Shown here piece by piece: positions 1 to 9,530 of a stretch of 64,000 bases of DNA (the first letter of the stretch is position 1; each line of letters begins with the position of its first letter). The notes beneath the pieces are model-generated. The model was not told the DNA's origin. It saw nothing but the letters and a program-made list of their open reading frames with translations, and searched no databases. The translations under genes and the position numbers were made by a program. Source of the stretch: an uncultured Lacinutrix sp. (GTDB lineage Bacteria; Bacteroidota; Bacteroidia; Flavobacteriales; Flavobacteriaceae); NCBI RefSeq assembly GCF_947500605.1, contig NZ_CANMSJ010000006.1, positions 62,001 to 126,000 of the forward strand, read 5' to 3'.

Positions 1-2073
1 CGTTTTACTTTCGAATCTAAAACCAAAGGTGATAAACCAATGGATTTAGCTTTAGAAGATATGTTTGGTAGTTCTCCTAAAACAATAATGAATGATGTTA
101 CTGTAGATAGAAACTACGGTGGAATCTCGTACAATACAGATAACTTTTACAATTATCTAGACCAAGTATTACAGTTAGAAGCTGTTGCTTGTAAAGATTG
201 GTTAACAAACAAAGTAGACCGTTGTGTTGGTGGAAAAGTAGCAAAACAACAATGTGTTGGACCATTACAAATACCATTAAATAATGTTGGAGTTATGGCT
301 CTAGATTATAAGGGAAAAGAAGGTATTGCAACATCAATTGGCCACTCTCCTATTTCAGGACTAATAAATCCTGTCGCAGGAAGTAGAAACAGTATTACAG
401 AGGCTTTAACAAATATTATCTGGGCTCCTTTAAAAGATGGATTACAAAGTGTATCCCTATCTGCAAATTGGATGTGGCCTTGTAAAAATGAAGGTGAAGA
501 TGCACGTTTATACGAAGCCGTAAAAGCAATTTCAGAATATGCTATAGATTTAGGTATTAATGTGCCAACTGGAAAAGATTCTCTTTCTATGAAGCAGAAA
601 TATCCTAACGAAGAGGTAATCTCTCCTGGAACAGTAATTATTTCGGCTGCTGGTAATTGTAATGAAATATCTAAAGTTGTTGAGCCTGTTTTAAAACAAG
701 GTAAAGGAGATATTTATTATATTAATATTTCTCAAGATTCTTTTGAATTAGGTGGAAGTTCGTTTGCGCAAATCAATAATAAAATAGGGAATACTACTCC
801 TAATGTTAAAAATGCAGATTACGTAAAAACGGTATTTAATACCATTCAGAAATTAATAAAAGAAGAACAGATTGTCGCAGGACACGATGTTGCTTCAGGT
901 GGTTTAATTACTACTCTTTTAGAATTATGTTTTGCTGATAATAATTTGGGTGCAGAATTAGACATTACAGCTATCAACGAAAAAGATGCTTTTAAAGTCT
1001 TATTTGCTGAAAACGCAGGTATTGTTTTCCAATCTAAAGATGCTTCAATAGAAAAAGTATTAGCAGATGCTAACATCGATTTTTTCAACATTGGAAAAGT
1101 CACAAAAAGTGATACTTTAAGCATCATTAATAATACTGAAGTTTTTACCATGACCGTATCACGTTTACGTGACGTTTGGTATAAAACCTCTTTCTTATTA
1201 GACCAAAAGCAAACTGCTAATAATTTAGCAGAAGCACGCTATAATAATTATAAAAATCAGCCATTAAAATATACTTTCCCTAAGCATTTTACAGGAAAGT
1301 TACCTGCTATAGGAAATACAAGACCAAAAGCAGCGATTCTACGCGAAAAAGGTTCAAACTCTGAACGTGAAATGGCAAATGCTATGTACTTAGCTGGTTT
1401 TGATGTAAAAGATGTACACATGACCGATTTAATTTCTGGTCGTGAAACACTTGAAGATATTCAGTTTTTAGGAGCTGTTGGAGGATTCTCTAATTCAGAT
1501 GTTTTAGGTTCTGCAAAAGGTTGGGCTGGAGCTATAAAATACAACGAAAAAGCGAATAAAGTAATTAACGATTTCTTTAATCGTGAAGACACTTTATCTG
1601 TTGGTATTTGTAACGGTTGCCAATTATTTATGGAACTTGACCTTATTAATCCTGAGCACGATGTACATGGAAAAATGATTCATAACGAATCTAAAAAACA
1701 TGAAAGTTCGTTTACATCAGTAGCTATTCAGAAAAACAATTCAGTAATGCTATCTACTTTAGAAGGTACTACTTTAGGTGTTTGGATTTCTCATGGTGAA
1801 GGTAAATTTAACTTACCAAAAGAAGAAAACGAATATAATATTGTTGCTAAATATGGTTATGAAGGTTACCCGAATAATCCAAATGGATCAGACTTTAACA
1901 CAGCAATGCTTTGTGATACAACCGGAAGACACCTAGTAACAATGCCACATATTGAGCGCTCTACTTTTCAATGGAACTGGGCAAATTATCCACAAGACAG
2001 AAAAGATGAAGTATCTCCTTGGTTAGAAGCTTTTGTGAATGCAAAACAATGGATTCTATCTCAAAATAAATAA
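1..2073 (+). CDS. purL: Phosphoribosylformylglycinamidine synthase, C-terminal part (5' end outside window)
   Basis: This enzyme makes formylglycinamidine ribonucleotide from FGAR, glutamine and ATP in cytosolic purine synthesis. The frame is open from base 1, so the gene is cut by the window edge; about 690 residues are visible of the roughly 1,200 usual for the long single-chain PurL. The visible part covers the second AIR-synthase-like ATP domain (PTGKDSLSMK, later VAGHDVASGGL) and a full C-terminal class I glutaminase domain. There the nucleophile is the first Cys of GICNGCQ and the catalytic His/Glu pair lies in MPHIERSTFQW near the C terminus. The domain fusion matches the large Gram-negative type rather than the separate PurL/PurQ/PurS type. 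A strong terminator follows at once. Identity is secure. Confidence 0.96.
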   Translation, partial: RFTFESKTKGDKPMDLALEDMFGSSPKTIMNDVTVDRNYGGISYNTDNFYNYLDQVLQLEAVACKDWLTNKVDRCVGGKVAKQQCVGPLQIPLNNVGVMALDYKGKEGIATSIGHSPISGLINPVAGSRNSITEALTNIIWAPLKDGLQSVSLSANWMWPCKNEGEDARLYEAVKAISEYAIDLGINVPTGKDSLSMKQKYPNEEVISPGTVIISAAGNCNEISKVVEPVLKQGKGDIYYINISQDSFELGGSSFAQINNKIGNTTPNVKNADYVKTVFNTIQKLIKEEQIVAGHDVASGGLITTLLELCFADNNLGAELDITAINEKDAFKVLFAENAGIVFQSKDASIEKVLADANIDFFNIGKVTKSDTLSIINNTEVFTMTVSRLRDVWYKTSFLLDQKQTANNLAEARYNNYKNQPLKYTFPKHFTGKLPAIGNTRPKAAILREKGSNSEREMANAMYLAGFDVKDVHMTDLISGRETLEDIQFLGAVGGFSNSDVLGSAKGWAGAIKYNEKANKVINDFFNREDTLSVGICNGCQLFMELDLINPEHDVHGKMIHNESKKHESSFTSVAIQKNNSVMLSTLEGTTLGVWISHGEGKFNLPKEENEYNIVAKYGYEGYPNNPNGSDFNTAMLCDTTGRHLVTMPHIERSTFQWNWANYPQDRKDEVSPWLEAFVNAKQWILSQNK

Positions 2074-2100
2074 CACTAGCAAACTTATATTTCTATTAAA

Positions 2101-2135
2101 AACGGTTTAAGAACCTATTCTTAAACCGTTTTTTT
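2101..2135 (+). terminator. Rho-independent terminator after purL
   Basis: A perfect 13-bp stem (2101-2113 with 2118-2130) and 4-base loop is followed by a T run to 2135. It starts 28 bases after the purL stop codon. Confidence 0.9.
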
Positions 2136-2386
2136 ATGCTTTTTTGTTATATTAAAGGAAAATTATATCTTTCTACTTCCTCTTAATTCTAGAATATTTT
2201 ATTTGTTAACTACAAATGTAATAACACTTTAATACTCATAATATATATCCTAAGTTACAATAATAAAGGACTGTTTAATGATAGATGGAAAATCCTAAAC
2301 GTTAAAACGCAATTCCAAGATGCATATTAGTAAGAAATCTCATATTTTTGTGTGGCTACCTAATTGATAAACCACAACCAAAAAAT
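2136..2386. other. AT-rich spacer between purL terminator and AraC gene
   Basis: There is no coding frame here. I see no convincing TTTG/TAnnTTTG promoter pair, although the AraC-type gene must be transcribed from this region. The frame upstream of that gene is open only from 2306. Confidence 0.4.
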
Positions 2387-3181
2387 ATGATTTATAGTGC
2401 ATGTGAAAGCAACAATTCATCAAATTTAATTGAAAAAATTTTTGAATTTAAAATCCCAAAATCTAATCTCCCTTTTAAAAGTAAAATATTACCTCATGGA
2501 AATCATTCTATGACATTTACTTATAAAGGTTTACATAAAATAACAGTAGGAGAAACATTATTTACTGCTAAAGACCTTATTGTTACTGGCCAAACCAAAA
2601 AATCATACTTATTAAATATCGATGAGGAAACAGAATGTGTTGGTATTATATTTCATCCATCCGCACTTTATAAACTCTCAAAACTAGATGTTTCAACAAT
2701 AAATAACAAGCATTTACCTTTAAGTGAGTTTTCTAAACCACTTTACAATATATTAATGCCATTTTTTAATAAAATGCTTAGTGGAGAAGATGCTCTTAAA
2801 GCTTTGGAAGAATTACTTAAAAAACAACCGCTACATATTAATAACCATACAGAAAATATAGATCTAGCGTTAGATATAATTAATAAAAGAGGAGGTCAAA
2901 TTTCAATAAGCGATCTTTTAGAACAAATTCCTGTTTCTCAGAAAACACTAGAAACTAAGTTTAAACAAATCGTAGGTTTAACTCCAAAAAGATACGCCAG
3001 ATTATTTCGATTTACTTTATTAATGAAAAAATATAATGAGAACGAGCTTAAATTTAAAGACTTAGTTGAAATTTATAATTTTCACGACGGCTCACACTTT
3101 TCAAAAGAGTTTAAATATTTCATGAATCAATCTCCCAGGGCATATTTTGAAAATGAAAGTGAAATAATAAAAAATACTTAA
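2387..3181 (+). CDS. AraC-family transcriptional regulator
   Basis: This is a predicted DNA-binding regulator of 264 residues. The last ~100 residues form an AraC-type double helix-turn-helix: the first helix pair is around ISISDLLEQIPVSQKTLETKFKQ, followed by GLTPKRYARLFRF and, near the end, FHDGSHFSKEFKYFMNQSPRAYF, the usual closing signature. The N-terminal ~150 residues look like the cupin-like ligand domain of Bacteroidota AraC proteins (the DUF6597 type), for example HGNHSMTFTYKG and VGIIFHPSALYKL. I chose the ATG at 2387; a TTG at 2348 would add 13 residues with no clear support. No target or ligand can be named, and the gene stands alone between two terminators. Confidence 0.8.
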   Translation: MIYSACESNNSSNLIEKIFEFKIPKSNLPFKSKILPHGNHSMTFTYKGLHKITVGETLFTAKDLIVTGQTKKSYLLNIDEETECVGIIFHPSALYKLSKLDVSTINNKHLPLSEFSKPLYNILMPFFNKMLSGEDALKALEELLKKQPLHINNHTENIDLALDIINKRGGQISISDLLEQIPVSQKTLETKFKQIVGLTPKRYARLFRFTLLMKKYNENELKFKDLVEIYNFHDGSHFSKEFKYFMNQSPRAYFENESEIIKNT

Positions 3182-3361
3182 ATTAGTAGATATTACGATT
3201 TTTTACATCTATAATTAATTTAATCTTTTTATATTTACGACGGACTTTATGTTAAAATTTTATTTAAATAAATGAAAGTTAAGGGATTCATTTAAAAATA
3301 GTTAGTTATTAAATAAACTTAAACAAAACATAAATTCATGCTATCAATCAATTAGCAAAAG
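3182..3361 (+). other. Untranslated stretch between AraC gene and its distant terminator
   Basis: These 180 AT-rich bases lack an ORF and end in a strong terminator. They are either a long 3' UTR or a short independent transcript. The sequence does not decide. Confidence 0.3.
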
Positions 3362-3389
3362 GGAGCTGTTTTTAACAGCTCCTTTTTTT
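3362..3389 (+). terminator. Rho-independent terminator
   Basis: A perfect 9-bp stem GGAGCTGTT (3362-3370) with AACAGCTCC (3374-3382), loop of 3, is followed by seven T. It lies 180 bases past the AraC stop and just before the fadD promoter. Confidence 0.85.
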
Positions 3390-3393
3390 GATG

Positions 3394-3423
3394 TTTGAAA
3401 TAAAATTAAAAATCGTTACTTTG
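3394..3423 (+). promoter_or_regulatory. Predicted housekeeping promoter of fadD
   Basis: TTTG at 3394-3397 is followed after 18 bases by TTACTTTG (3416-3423), one base off the Bacteroidota -7 consensus TAnnTTTG. It lies just past a terminator and about 28 bases before the fadD ATG. Confidence 0.55.
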
Positions 3424-3451
3424 CAAGTCTTACGAACTCCCTATATAAAGC

Positions 3452-5227
3452 ATGACAGAAATAACTCGCCTCTTCGATTTCCCATATTATCAACTAGAAA
3501 AATATAATCTAGATGCTTCTTTAGTTACTAAATACGATGGAAAATGGACACCAATGTCTACTCAAGAATATTTAGATAAAGCAAATGCAGTTAGCCGTGC
3601 TTTAATTAGAATGGGAATTCAAAAAGACGATAAGATTGCTGTTATCTCTTCTACTAATAGAACAGAATGGAATATTATGGATATTGGAGTGCTTCAAGTT
3701 GGAGCACAAAATGTACCTATCTATCCTACTATTTCTTCAGAAGATTACGAATATGTTTTAAACCATAGTGGTGCAATATATTGTTTTGTAAGTGATGAAG
3801 AGGTTTTAACTAAGGTAAATAAGATTAAAGCCAACACCCTTATTAAAGAAGTGTACTCTTTTAATCATATTGAAGGTTGTAAGCATTATTCTGAATTATT
3901 CGAACTAGGTAAAGACACAAGTAATCAAAACGAATTACAAGCGAGAAAAGATGCAGTATTACCTACAGACTTAGCAACAATTATATACACTTCTGGAACA
4001 ACGGGAAAACCAAAAGGTGTAATGCTATCTCACAATAACATTACAAGTAATGCCTTAGATGCTTCGGACCGATTACCTTTTAGCACAGGTAAAGAAAATA
4101 GAGTTTTAAGCTTCTTACCTATTTGTCATGTATTCGAACGTGTACTTATTTATCTATATCAATATGCAGGTGTATCAATATACTTTGCTGAAGGAATTGA
4201 TAAAATTGGTGAGAATGCAAAAGAGATTAAACCAAATTTAATGAGTGTTGTACCTAGACTTTTAGAAAAAGTCTACGATAAAATTATAGCTAAAGCTGAA
4301 GATTTATCTCCTGTAAAAAAGGCTTTATTCTTTTGGGCAGTAAAACTTGGAGAACAGTGGGAACCATACAGAGCAAATGGAGCTTGGTACGAATTTAAAT
4401 TAAAAATTGCAAACAAGCTTATTTTTAGCAAATGGAGAGAAGCACTTGGTGGAGAACTAAATACAATGGTTTCTGGTTCTGCCGCTTTACAAGTTAGACT
4501 TTCTCGTATATTCTGTGCTGCAGGAATGCAAGTTATGCAAGGATATGGTTTAACTGAAACATCTCCTGTTATTTCTGTAGAAAGATATGCAGGCGAATAT
4601 TTTAGATTAGGAACAGTAGGAAAACCTATAAAAAATGTAGAAGTAAAAATTGCCGAAGATGGAGAAATCTTAGTAAAAGGCCCAAATGTAATGATGGGCT
4701 ATTACAAAGATCAAGAAAAAACAGATAGCGTAATGTCTGGCGATTATTTTCATACAGGTGACAAAGGAGAAGTAGATACAGATGGTTTCTTAAAAATTAC
4801 AGGTCGTAAAAAAGAAATGTTTAAAACCTCTGGTGGTAAATATGTAATACCTACACTTCTTGAAAACGAGTTTAAACAATCACGCTTTATAGAGCAAATT
4901 ATGGTTGTTGGTGAAGGCGAAAAAATGCCTGCAGCAATTATTCAACCTAATTTTGAGTTTATACAAGAGTGGATAGACAGAAAGCATAAAAACATTGGTA
5001 AATCTGGTGAAGACATTGCTAATTCTCAAGAAATAAAAGACCGTATACAATTAGAAATCGATACGTGTAACAAAAACTTTGGTAAATGGGAACAAATTAA
5101 ACGTTTTGAGCTTACTCCAAATGTTTGGTCTATAGATGGAGGACACCTTACTCCTACCATGAAAATGAAGCGTAAAATAATAATTGAAATCTACCAAGAT
5201 CTATACGATAAAATATACAGAGCATAA
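3452..5227 (+). CDS. fadD: Long-chain fatty acid-CoA ligase (AMP-binding)
   Basis: This enzyme activates fatty acids to acyl-CoA through an acyl-adenylate, feeding the beta-oxidation genes downstream. The 591-residue protein has the full ANL-family motif set: P-loop TIIYTSGTTGKPKGVMLSH near residues 175-195, GYGLTETSP near 370, and GDYFHTGDKGEVDTDGFLK followed by GRKKEMFKTSGGKYV near 435-465, which carries the hinge and adenylation residues. Length and motifs match the Bacteroidota long-chain ligases. It has its own predicted promoter and is separated from the MarR gene by about 110 bases carrying that gene's promoter and operator, so it is probably a separate transcription unit controlled together with the rest. 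Confidence 0.92.
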   Translation: MTEITRLFDFPYYQLEKYNLDASLVTKYDGKWTPMSTQEYLDKANAVSRALIRMGIQKDDKIAVISSTNRTEWNIMDIGVLQVGAQNVPIYPTISSEDYEYVLNHSGAIYCFVSDEEVLTKVNKIKANTLIKEVYSFNHIEGCKHYSELFELGKDTSNQNELQARKDAVLPTDLATIIYTSGTTGKPKGVMLSHNNITSNALDASDRLPFSTGKENRVLSFLPICHVFERVLIYLYQYAGVSIYFAEGIDKIGENAKEIKPNLMSVVPRLLEKVYDKIIAKAEDLSPVKKALFFWAVKLGEQWEPYRANGAWYEFKLKIANKLIFSKWREALGGELNTMVSGSAALQVRLSRIFCAAGMQVMQGYGLTETSPVISVERYAGEYFRLGTVGKPIKNVEVKIAEDGEILVKGPNVMMGYYKDQEKTDSVMSGDYFHTGDKGEVDTDGFLKITGRKKEMFKTSGGKYVIPTLLENEFKQSRFIEQIMVVGEGEKMPAAIIQPNFEFIQEWIDRKHKNIGKSGEDIANSQEIKDRIQLEIDTCNKNFGKWEQIKRFELTPNVWSIDGGHLTPTMKMKRKIIIEIYQDLYDKIYRA

Positions 5228-5270
5228 CCCTATATAAAACCTTTCTTAAGTAAATTTTAATTTATTTTTT

Positions 5271-5298
5271 AAATTTACTATGCATGCATAACAAATTT
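5271..5298. promoter_or_regulatory. 28-bp interrupted palindrome, candidate MarR operator
   Basis: The perfect palindrome TATGCATGCATA (5279-5290) is flanked symmetrically by AAATTT arms, giving 24 of 28 bases in symmetric pairs. It sits directly upstream of the -7 box at 5303, in front of a MarR-family gene, where a repressor would block transcription. Operator function is inferred. Confidence 0.55.
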
Positions 5299-5302
5299 TC
5301 AC

Positions 5303-5310
5303 TATATTTG
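5303..5310 (+). promoter_or_regulatory. Predicted -7 promoter box of the marR-fad operon
   Basis: TATATTTG matches TAnnTTTG exactly and lies 29 bases before the MarR start. No good TTTG is found at the usual upstream spacing; the palindrome occupies that region. Confidence 0.6.
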
Positions 5311-5338
5311 GATTCAGACTTAAACGAATTCACTTTTA

Positions 5339-5794
5339 ATGAAAGACAAAACCATAGATTATTTACTTCGCACCACTTGGTTAGCAGTAAATAAAATGTA
5401 TAACGAAGAAGCCGCCAAGTTCGATACAACTATGGCTACTGGTTTTACTCTATTAAGTATAGATCCTGAAAACGGAACACCTTCAACATCTCTTGGCCCA
5501 ATTATGGGAATGGAAGCAACTAGCCTATCTCGCATTCTTAAAAAAATGGAAGAGTTTGGCTTAATCGAGCGCAAACCTAATCCAGAAGATGGTCGCGGTG
5601 TTTTAATTCATTTAACTGATTTTGGAAGAGAAAAAAGAGAATTCTCTCGTGATCGCGTTTTAACTTTTAACGATACTATAAAAAATCACGTATCCGAAGA
5701 AAAACTTAAAAACTTTCAAGAAGTTACAGAAACAATCATCGAATTGATTTCAAACAAAAAAATATACAATCAAAAAGAATATACACTAAAATAA
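5339..5794 (+). CDS. MarR-family transcriptional regulator of the fatty acid degradation operon
   Basis: This 151-residue protein has the MarR winged-helix fold: a helical dimerisation start (IDYLLRTTWLAVNKMYNEEA), the recognition region MGMEATSLSRILKKMEEFGLIERKPNPEDGRG with the wing residues after it, and a C-terminal dimerisation helix. It begins a tight operon: its stop is one base before the fadN start. The position suggests that it senses a fatty acid or acyl-CoA and represses its own operon, and possibly fadD. The ligand is an inference from context; the family and the operator-like palindrome upstream are seen directly. Confidence 0.85.
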   Translation: MKDKTIDYLLRTTWLAVNKMYNEEAAKFDTTMATGFTLLSIDPENGTPSTSLGPIMGMEATSLSRILKKMEEFGLIERKPNPEDGRGVLIHLTDFGREKREFSRDRVLTFNDTIKNHVSEEKLKNFQEVTETIIELISNKKIYNQKEYTLK

Positions 5795-5795
5795 A

Positions 5796-8204
5796 ATGAG
5801 CAAACGTAGAATTAAAAAAGTTGCGATTATTGGTTCCGGAATCATGGGATCAGGTATCGCTTGTCACTTCGCCAATATTGGTGTAGATGTATTACTATTA
5901 GACATTGTTCCTAGAGAACTAAACGACAAAGAAAAAGCTAAAGGATTAACTTTAGAAGACAAAGTCGTAAGAAACAGATTAGTAAACGATGCCTTAACTG
6001 CATCTTTAAAATCTAAACCGTCACCTATTTACAGTCAAGCTTTTGCAAGTCGTATCACTACAGGAAACTTAGAAGATGATATTGCTAAAGTAGCAGATGT
6101 AGATTGGATTATGGAAGTTGTTGTTGAAAGACTTGATATCAAGCAACAAGTTTTTGAAAAACTAGAAAAATACAGAACTCCAGGAACCCTAATTACATCG
6201 AATACATCAGGAATTCCAATAAAATTCATGAATGAAGGTCGTAGTGAAGATTTCCAGAAGCATTTCTGTGGAACACACTTCTTTAACCCTGCACGTTACT
6301 TAAAATTATTTGAAATAATACCTGGACCAAACACAGATACATCTGTTCTTGATTTCTTAAATGAATATGGTGAAAAATTCTTAGGAAAAACATCTGTTGT
6401 TGCTAAAGATACGCCTGCTTTTATCGGAAACAGAGTTGGTATTTTCAGCATACAAAGTTTATTTCACGCCGTTAAAGATTTAGATTTAACTATCGAGGAA
6501 GTAGATAAATTATCAGGACCAGTAATTGGTCGTCCAAAATCGGCAACCTTCCGTACGGTTGATGTTGTTGGTTTAGATACTTTGGTTCACGTGGCAAACG
6601 GAATTAGAGAAAACTGTCCTAAAGACGAACGTTTAGAGTTATTTGAATTACCTGACTTCATCAATACTATGATGGAAAACAAATGGTTAGGAAGTAAAAC
6701 TGGACAAGGTTTTTACAAAAAAACGGTGTCTGCTGAAGGGAAAAAAGAAATTTTATCTCTTGACTTAAACACACTAGAATACCGTGCTGCTAAACGTGCA
6801 AAATTTGCAACTTTAGAATTAACGAAAACGATTGATAAAGTTGTTGACCGTTTTAAAGTACTAGTAAAAGGAAAAGATAAAGCAGGTGAGTTTTACAGAA
6901 AAAGCTTCACTGCATTATTTGCTTACGTATCTAATCGTATTCCTGAAATTTCAGACGAGCTTTATAAGATTGATGATGCCATGAAAGCTGGTTTTGGTTG
7001 GGAACACGGACCGTTTCAAATTTGGGATGCTATTGGAGTAGAAAAAGGAATTGAATTAATGAAAGCGGAAGGTTTAGAACCTGCTGCTTGGGTTAACGAT
7101 ATGGTTGCTTCTGGTAACACATCTTTCTATTCTGTAAAAGAAGGAGCTTCTTTCTTTTATGATATTGCGTCTAAAAAACAAACTAAAATACCTGGTCAAG
7201 ACAGTTTTATTATCCTTGATAATATTAGAAAAACAAACGAAGTGTTTAAAAACTCTGGTGTTGTTATCGAAGATATCGGAGACGGAATCCTTAACCTAGA
7301 ATTCCAATCTAAAATGAACACTATTGGTGGAGACGTTTTAGCTGGATTAAATAAAGCTATTGATTTAGCAGAAAAAGATTTTGCTGGTTTAGTAGTTGGT
7401 AACCAAGCTGCAAACTTCTCTGTTGGTGCAAACATCGGAATGATTTTCATGATGGCTGCAGAGCAAGAATATGATGAGCTTAACATGGCTATCAAATATT
7501 TCCAAGATTCTATGATGCGTATGCGATATTCTTCTATCCCAACTATCTCTGCTCCTCACGGAATGGCTTTAGGTGGTGGATGTGAATTATCATTACACGC
7601 AGATAAAGTAGTTGCAGCAGCAGAAACTTACATGGGACTTGTAGAGTTTGGTGTTGGTGTTATTCCTGGTGGTGGTGGTTCTAAAGAAATGGCTTTAAGA
7701 GCGCAAGACCTTTTCCATAAAGGCGATGTACAATTAAACGTTTTACAAGAGCATTTCTTAACTATTGGTATGGCTAAAGTATCTACTTCTGCTTACGAAG
7801 CTTTTGACTTAAACTTATTGCAAAAAGGAAAAGATGTTGTGGTTGTAAACAAAGACCGTCAAATAGCAGTTGCAAAACAACACGCTATGCTAATGGCTAA
7901 TTCAGGTTACACACAACCAGTAAAAAGAGATGACGTTTTAGTTCTAGGTAAACAAGCATTAGGAATGTTTATGGTAGGTACAGACTCTATGGAAGACTCT
8001 AACTACATTTCTGAACACGATATGAAAATCGCTAATAAATTAGCTTACGTAATGGCTGGTGGAGATTTATCTGAACCAACACGCGTAACAGAACAATATT
8101 TATTGGATTTAGAGCGTGAAGCTTTCTTAAGTTTATGTACAGAACGTAAAACTTTAGAGCGTATTCAGCACATGTTAACAAAAGGTAAACCTTTAAGAAA
8201 CTAA
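5796..8204 (+). CDS. fadN: 3-hydroxyacyl-CoA dehydrogenase / enoyl-CoA hydratase bifunctional enzyme (FadN type)
   Basis: This 802-residue enzyme carries out the two middle steps of beta-oxidation: hydration of enoyl-CoA and NAD-dependent oxidation of 3-hydroxyacyl-CoA. The dehydrogenase domain comes first: Rossmann motif GSGIMGSG at residues 13-20, then GTHFFNPARYLKLFEI with the catalytic His, and a C-terminal dehydrogenase region near 400 (GFGWEHGPFQIWDAIG). The crotonase domain comes last (HGMALGGGCELSLHAD, GLVEFGVGVIPGGGGSKE). This order is the reverse of E. coli FadB and is that of Bacillus FadN. It is followed five bases later by fadA. Confidence 0.93.
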   Translation: MSKRRIKKVAIIGSGIMGSGIACHFANIGVDVLLLDIVPRELNDKEKAKGLTLEDKVVRNRLVNDALTASLKSKPSPIYSQAFASRITTGNLEDDIAKVADVDWIMEVVVERLDIKQQVFEKLEKYRTPGTLITSNTSGIPIKFMNEGRSEDFQKHFCGTHFFNPARYLKLFEIIPGPNTDTSVLDFLNEYGEKFLGKTSVVAKDTPAFIGNRVGIFSIQSLFHAVKDLDLTIEEVDKLSGPVIGRPKSATFRTVDVVGLDTLVHVANGIRENCPKDERLELFELPDFINTMMENKWLGSKTGQGFYKKTVSAEGKKEILSLDLNTLEYRAAKRAKFATLELTKTIDKVVDRFKVLVKGKDKAGEFYRKSFTALFAYVSNRIPEISDELYKIDDAMKAGFGWEHGPFQIWDAIGVEKGIELMKAEGLEPAAWVNDMVASGNTSFYSVKEGASFFYDIASKKQTKIPGQDSFIILDNIRKTNEVFKNSGVVIEDIGDGILNLEFQSKMNTIGGDVLAGLNKAIDLAEKDFAGLVVGNQAANFSVGANIGMIFMMAAEQEYDELNMAIKYFQDSMMRMRYSSIPTISAPHGMALGGGCELSLHADKVVAAAETYMGLVEFGVGVIPGGGGSKEMALRAQDLFHKGDVQLNVLQEHFLTIGMAKVSTSAYEAFDLNLLQKGKDVVVVNKDRQIAVAKQHAMLMANSGYTQPVKRDDVLVLGKQALGMFMVGTDSMEDSNYISEHDMKIANKLAYVMAGGDLSEPTRVTEQYLLDLEREAFLSLCTERKTLERIQHMLTKGKPLRN

Positions 8205-8209
8205 GAAAA

Positions 8210-9403
8210 ATGAAAACAGCATATATAGTAAAAGCATATAGAACCGCAGTTGGTAAAGCACCAAAAGGCGTGTTCCGTTTTAAAAGAACAGATGAATTGG
8301 CAGCCGAAACCATCAAGTATATGATGAAGGAATTGCCAGGTTTGGACCCAAAGCGTATTGACGATGTAATTGTTGGTAACGCAATGCCAGAAGGTTCTCA
8401 AGGATTAAATATGGCACGTTTAATCTCTTTAATGGGATTAGATATTGTGGATGTTCCTGGTGTAACTGTAAACCGTTTTTGCTCTTCCGGAGTAGAAACT
8501 ATTGGTATGGCAACAGCAAAAATACAAGCTGGAATGGCAGATTGTATTATTGCTGGTGGAGCAGAAAGTATGAGTAGCGTACCAATGACTGGTTTTAAAC
8601 CAGAATTGAATTACGATGCGATTGTAAAAGCAGGTCATGAAGATTATTATTGGGGAATGGGAAATACTGCAGAAGCTGTTGCAAAACAGTTTAAAGTATC
8701 TCGTGAAGACCAAGATGAATTTGCATTCAATTCGCATATGAAAGCCTTAAGAGCGCAAGCTGAAAATCGTTTTCAAGATCAAATAGTACCAATTGAAGTA
8801 GAACAAACTTATATTGATGCTAACGGAAAGAAAGCGATAAAATCTTACACAGTAACTAAAGATGAAGGACCTCGTGCAGGAACAAGCAAAGAAGCTTTAG
8901 CAAAACTTAGAGCAGTATTTGCTGCTGGAGGAAGTGTTACAGCTGGTAACTCGTCACAAATGAGTGATGGTGCTGCTTTTGTAATGGTTATGAGTGAAGA
9001 CATGGTTAAAGAACTAGGTTTAGAGCCAATTGCAAGAATGGTAAACTATGCTGCTGCAGGTGTTGAGCCTCGTATTATGGGAATTGGACCAGTAAAAGCT
9101 ATTCCAAAAGCACTAAAACAAGCAGGATTAAAACAAGACGATTTATCTTTAATTGAGTTAAATGAAGCTTTTGCTTCTCAATCTTTAGCGGTAATTAGAG
9201 AGTTAGGTCTTAACCCAGATATTATTAACGTAAATGGTGGTGCAATTGCATTGGGTCACCCATTAGGATGTACAGGTGCAAAATTATCTGTACAACTTTT
9301 TGACGAAATGCGTAAGCGTGACATGCAAGGCAAATATGGTGCAGTTACCATGTGTGTTGGAACAGGTCAAGGCGCTTGTGGAATATTCGAATTCCTTAAT
9401 TAA
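8210..9403 (+). CDS. fadA: Acetyl-CoA C-acyltransferase (3-ketoacyl-CoA thiolase)
   Basis: This 397-residue enzyme performs the final thiolytic step of beta-oxidation, releasing acetyl-CoA. It shows the three thiolase signatures: the nucleophilic Cys in VNRFCSSGVETI near residue 90, the His in NGGAIALGHPLGCTGAK near 350, and the second Cys in CVGTGQGACGIFE near the C terminus. It lies five bases after fadN and presumably associates with it. The degradative assignment (rather than biosynthetic acetoacetyl-CoA thiolase) rests on the operon. Confidence 0.93.
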   Translation: MKTAYIVKAYRTAVGKAPKGVFRFKRTDELAAETIKYMMKELPGLDPKRIDDVIVGNAMPEGSQGLNMARLISLMGLDIVDVPGVTVNRFCSSGVETIGMATAKIQAGMADCIIAGGAESMSSVPMTGFKPELNYDAIVKAGHEDYYWGMGNTAEAVAKQFKVSREDQDEFAFNSHMKALRAQAENRFQDQIVPIEVEQTYIDANGKKAIKSYTVTKDEGPRAGTSKEALAKLRAVFAAGGSVTAGNSSQMSDGAAFVMVMSEDMVKELGLEPIARMVNYAAAGVEPRIMGIGPVKAIPKALKQAGLKQDDLSLIELNEAFASQSLAVIRELGLNPDIINVNGGAIALGHPLGCTGAKLSVQLFDEMRKRDMQGKYGAVTMCVGTGQGACGIFEFLN

Positions 9404-9426
9404 TACAATACATGATTTCTGTCCGG

Positions 9427-9488
9427 TCGAGCGCAGTCGAGACTTTTTAAATCGGATAGTAAAAAAAATAGTACTCGACTACGCTTGA
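9427..9488. repeat. REP-like inverted repeat between fadA and fadE
   Basis: A 15-base arm at 9427-9441 (TCGAGCGCAGTCGAG) is matched by a near reverse complement at 9474-9488 (13 of 15). This GTCGAG-type sequence is a familiar interspersed repeat in Bacteroidota. It lies inside the operon, with no T run, so it may stabilise or process mRNA rather than end it. Confidence 0.6.
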
Positions 9489-9530
9489 ACAGACAAACAA
9501 TAATAAGTATAACAAGATTATAATATAGTT

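Noticed and set aside
9276-9488. Frame overlapping the end of fadA
   Set aside because: Starts inside fadA in another frame and runs into the REP-like repeat.
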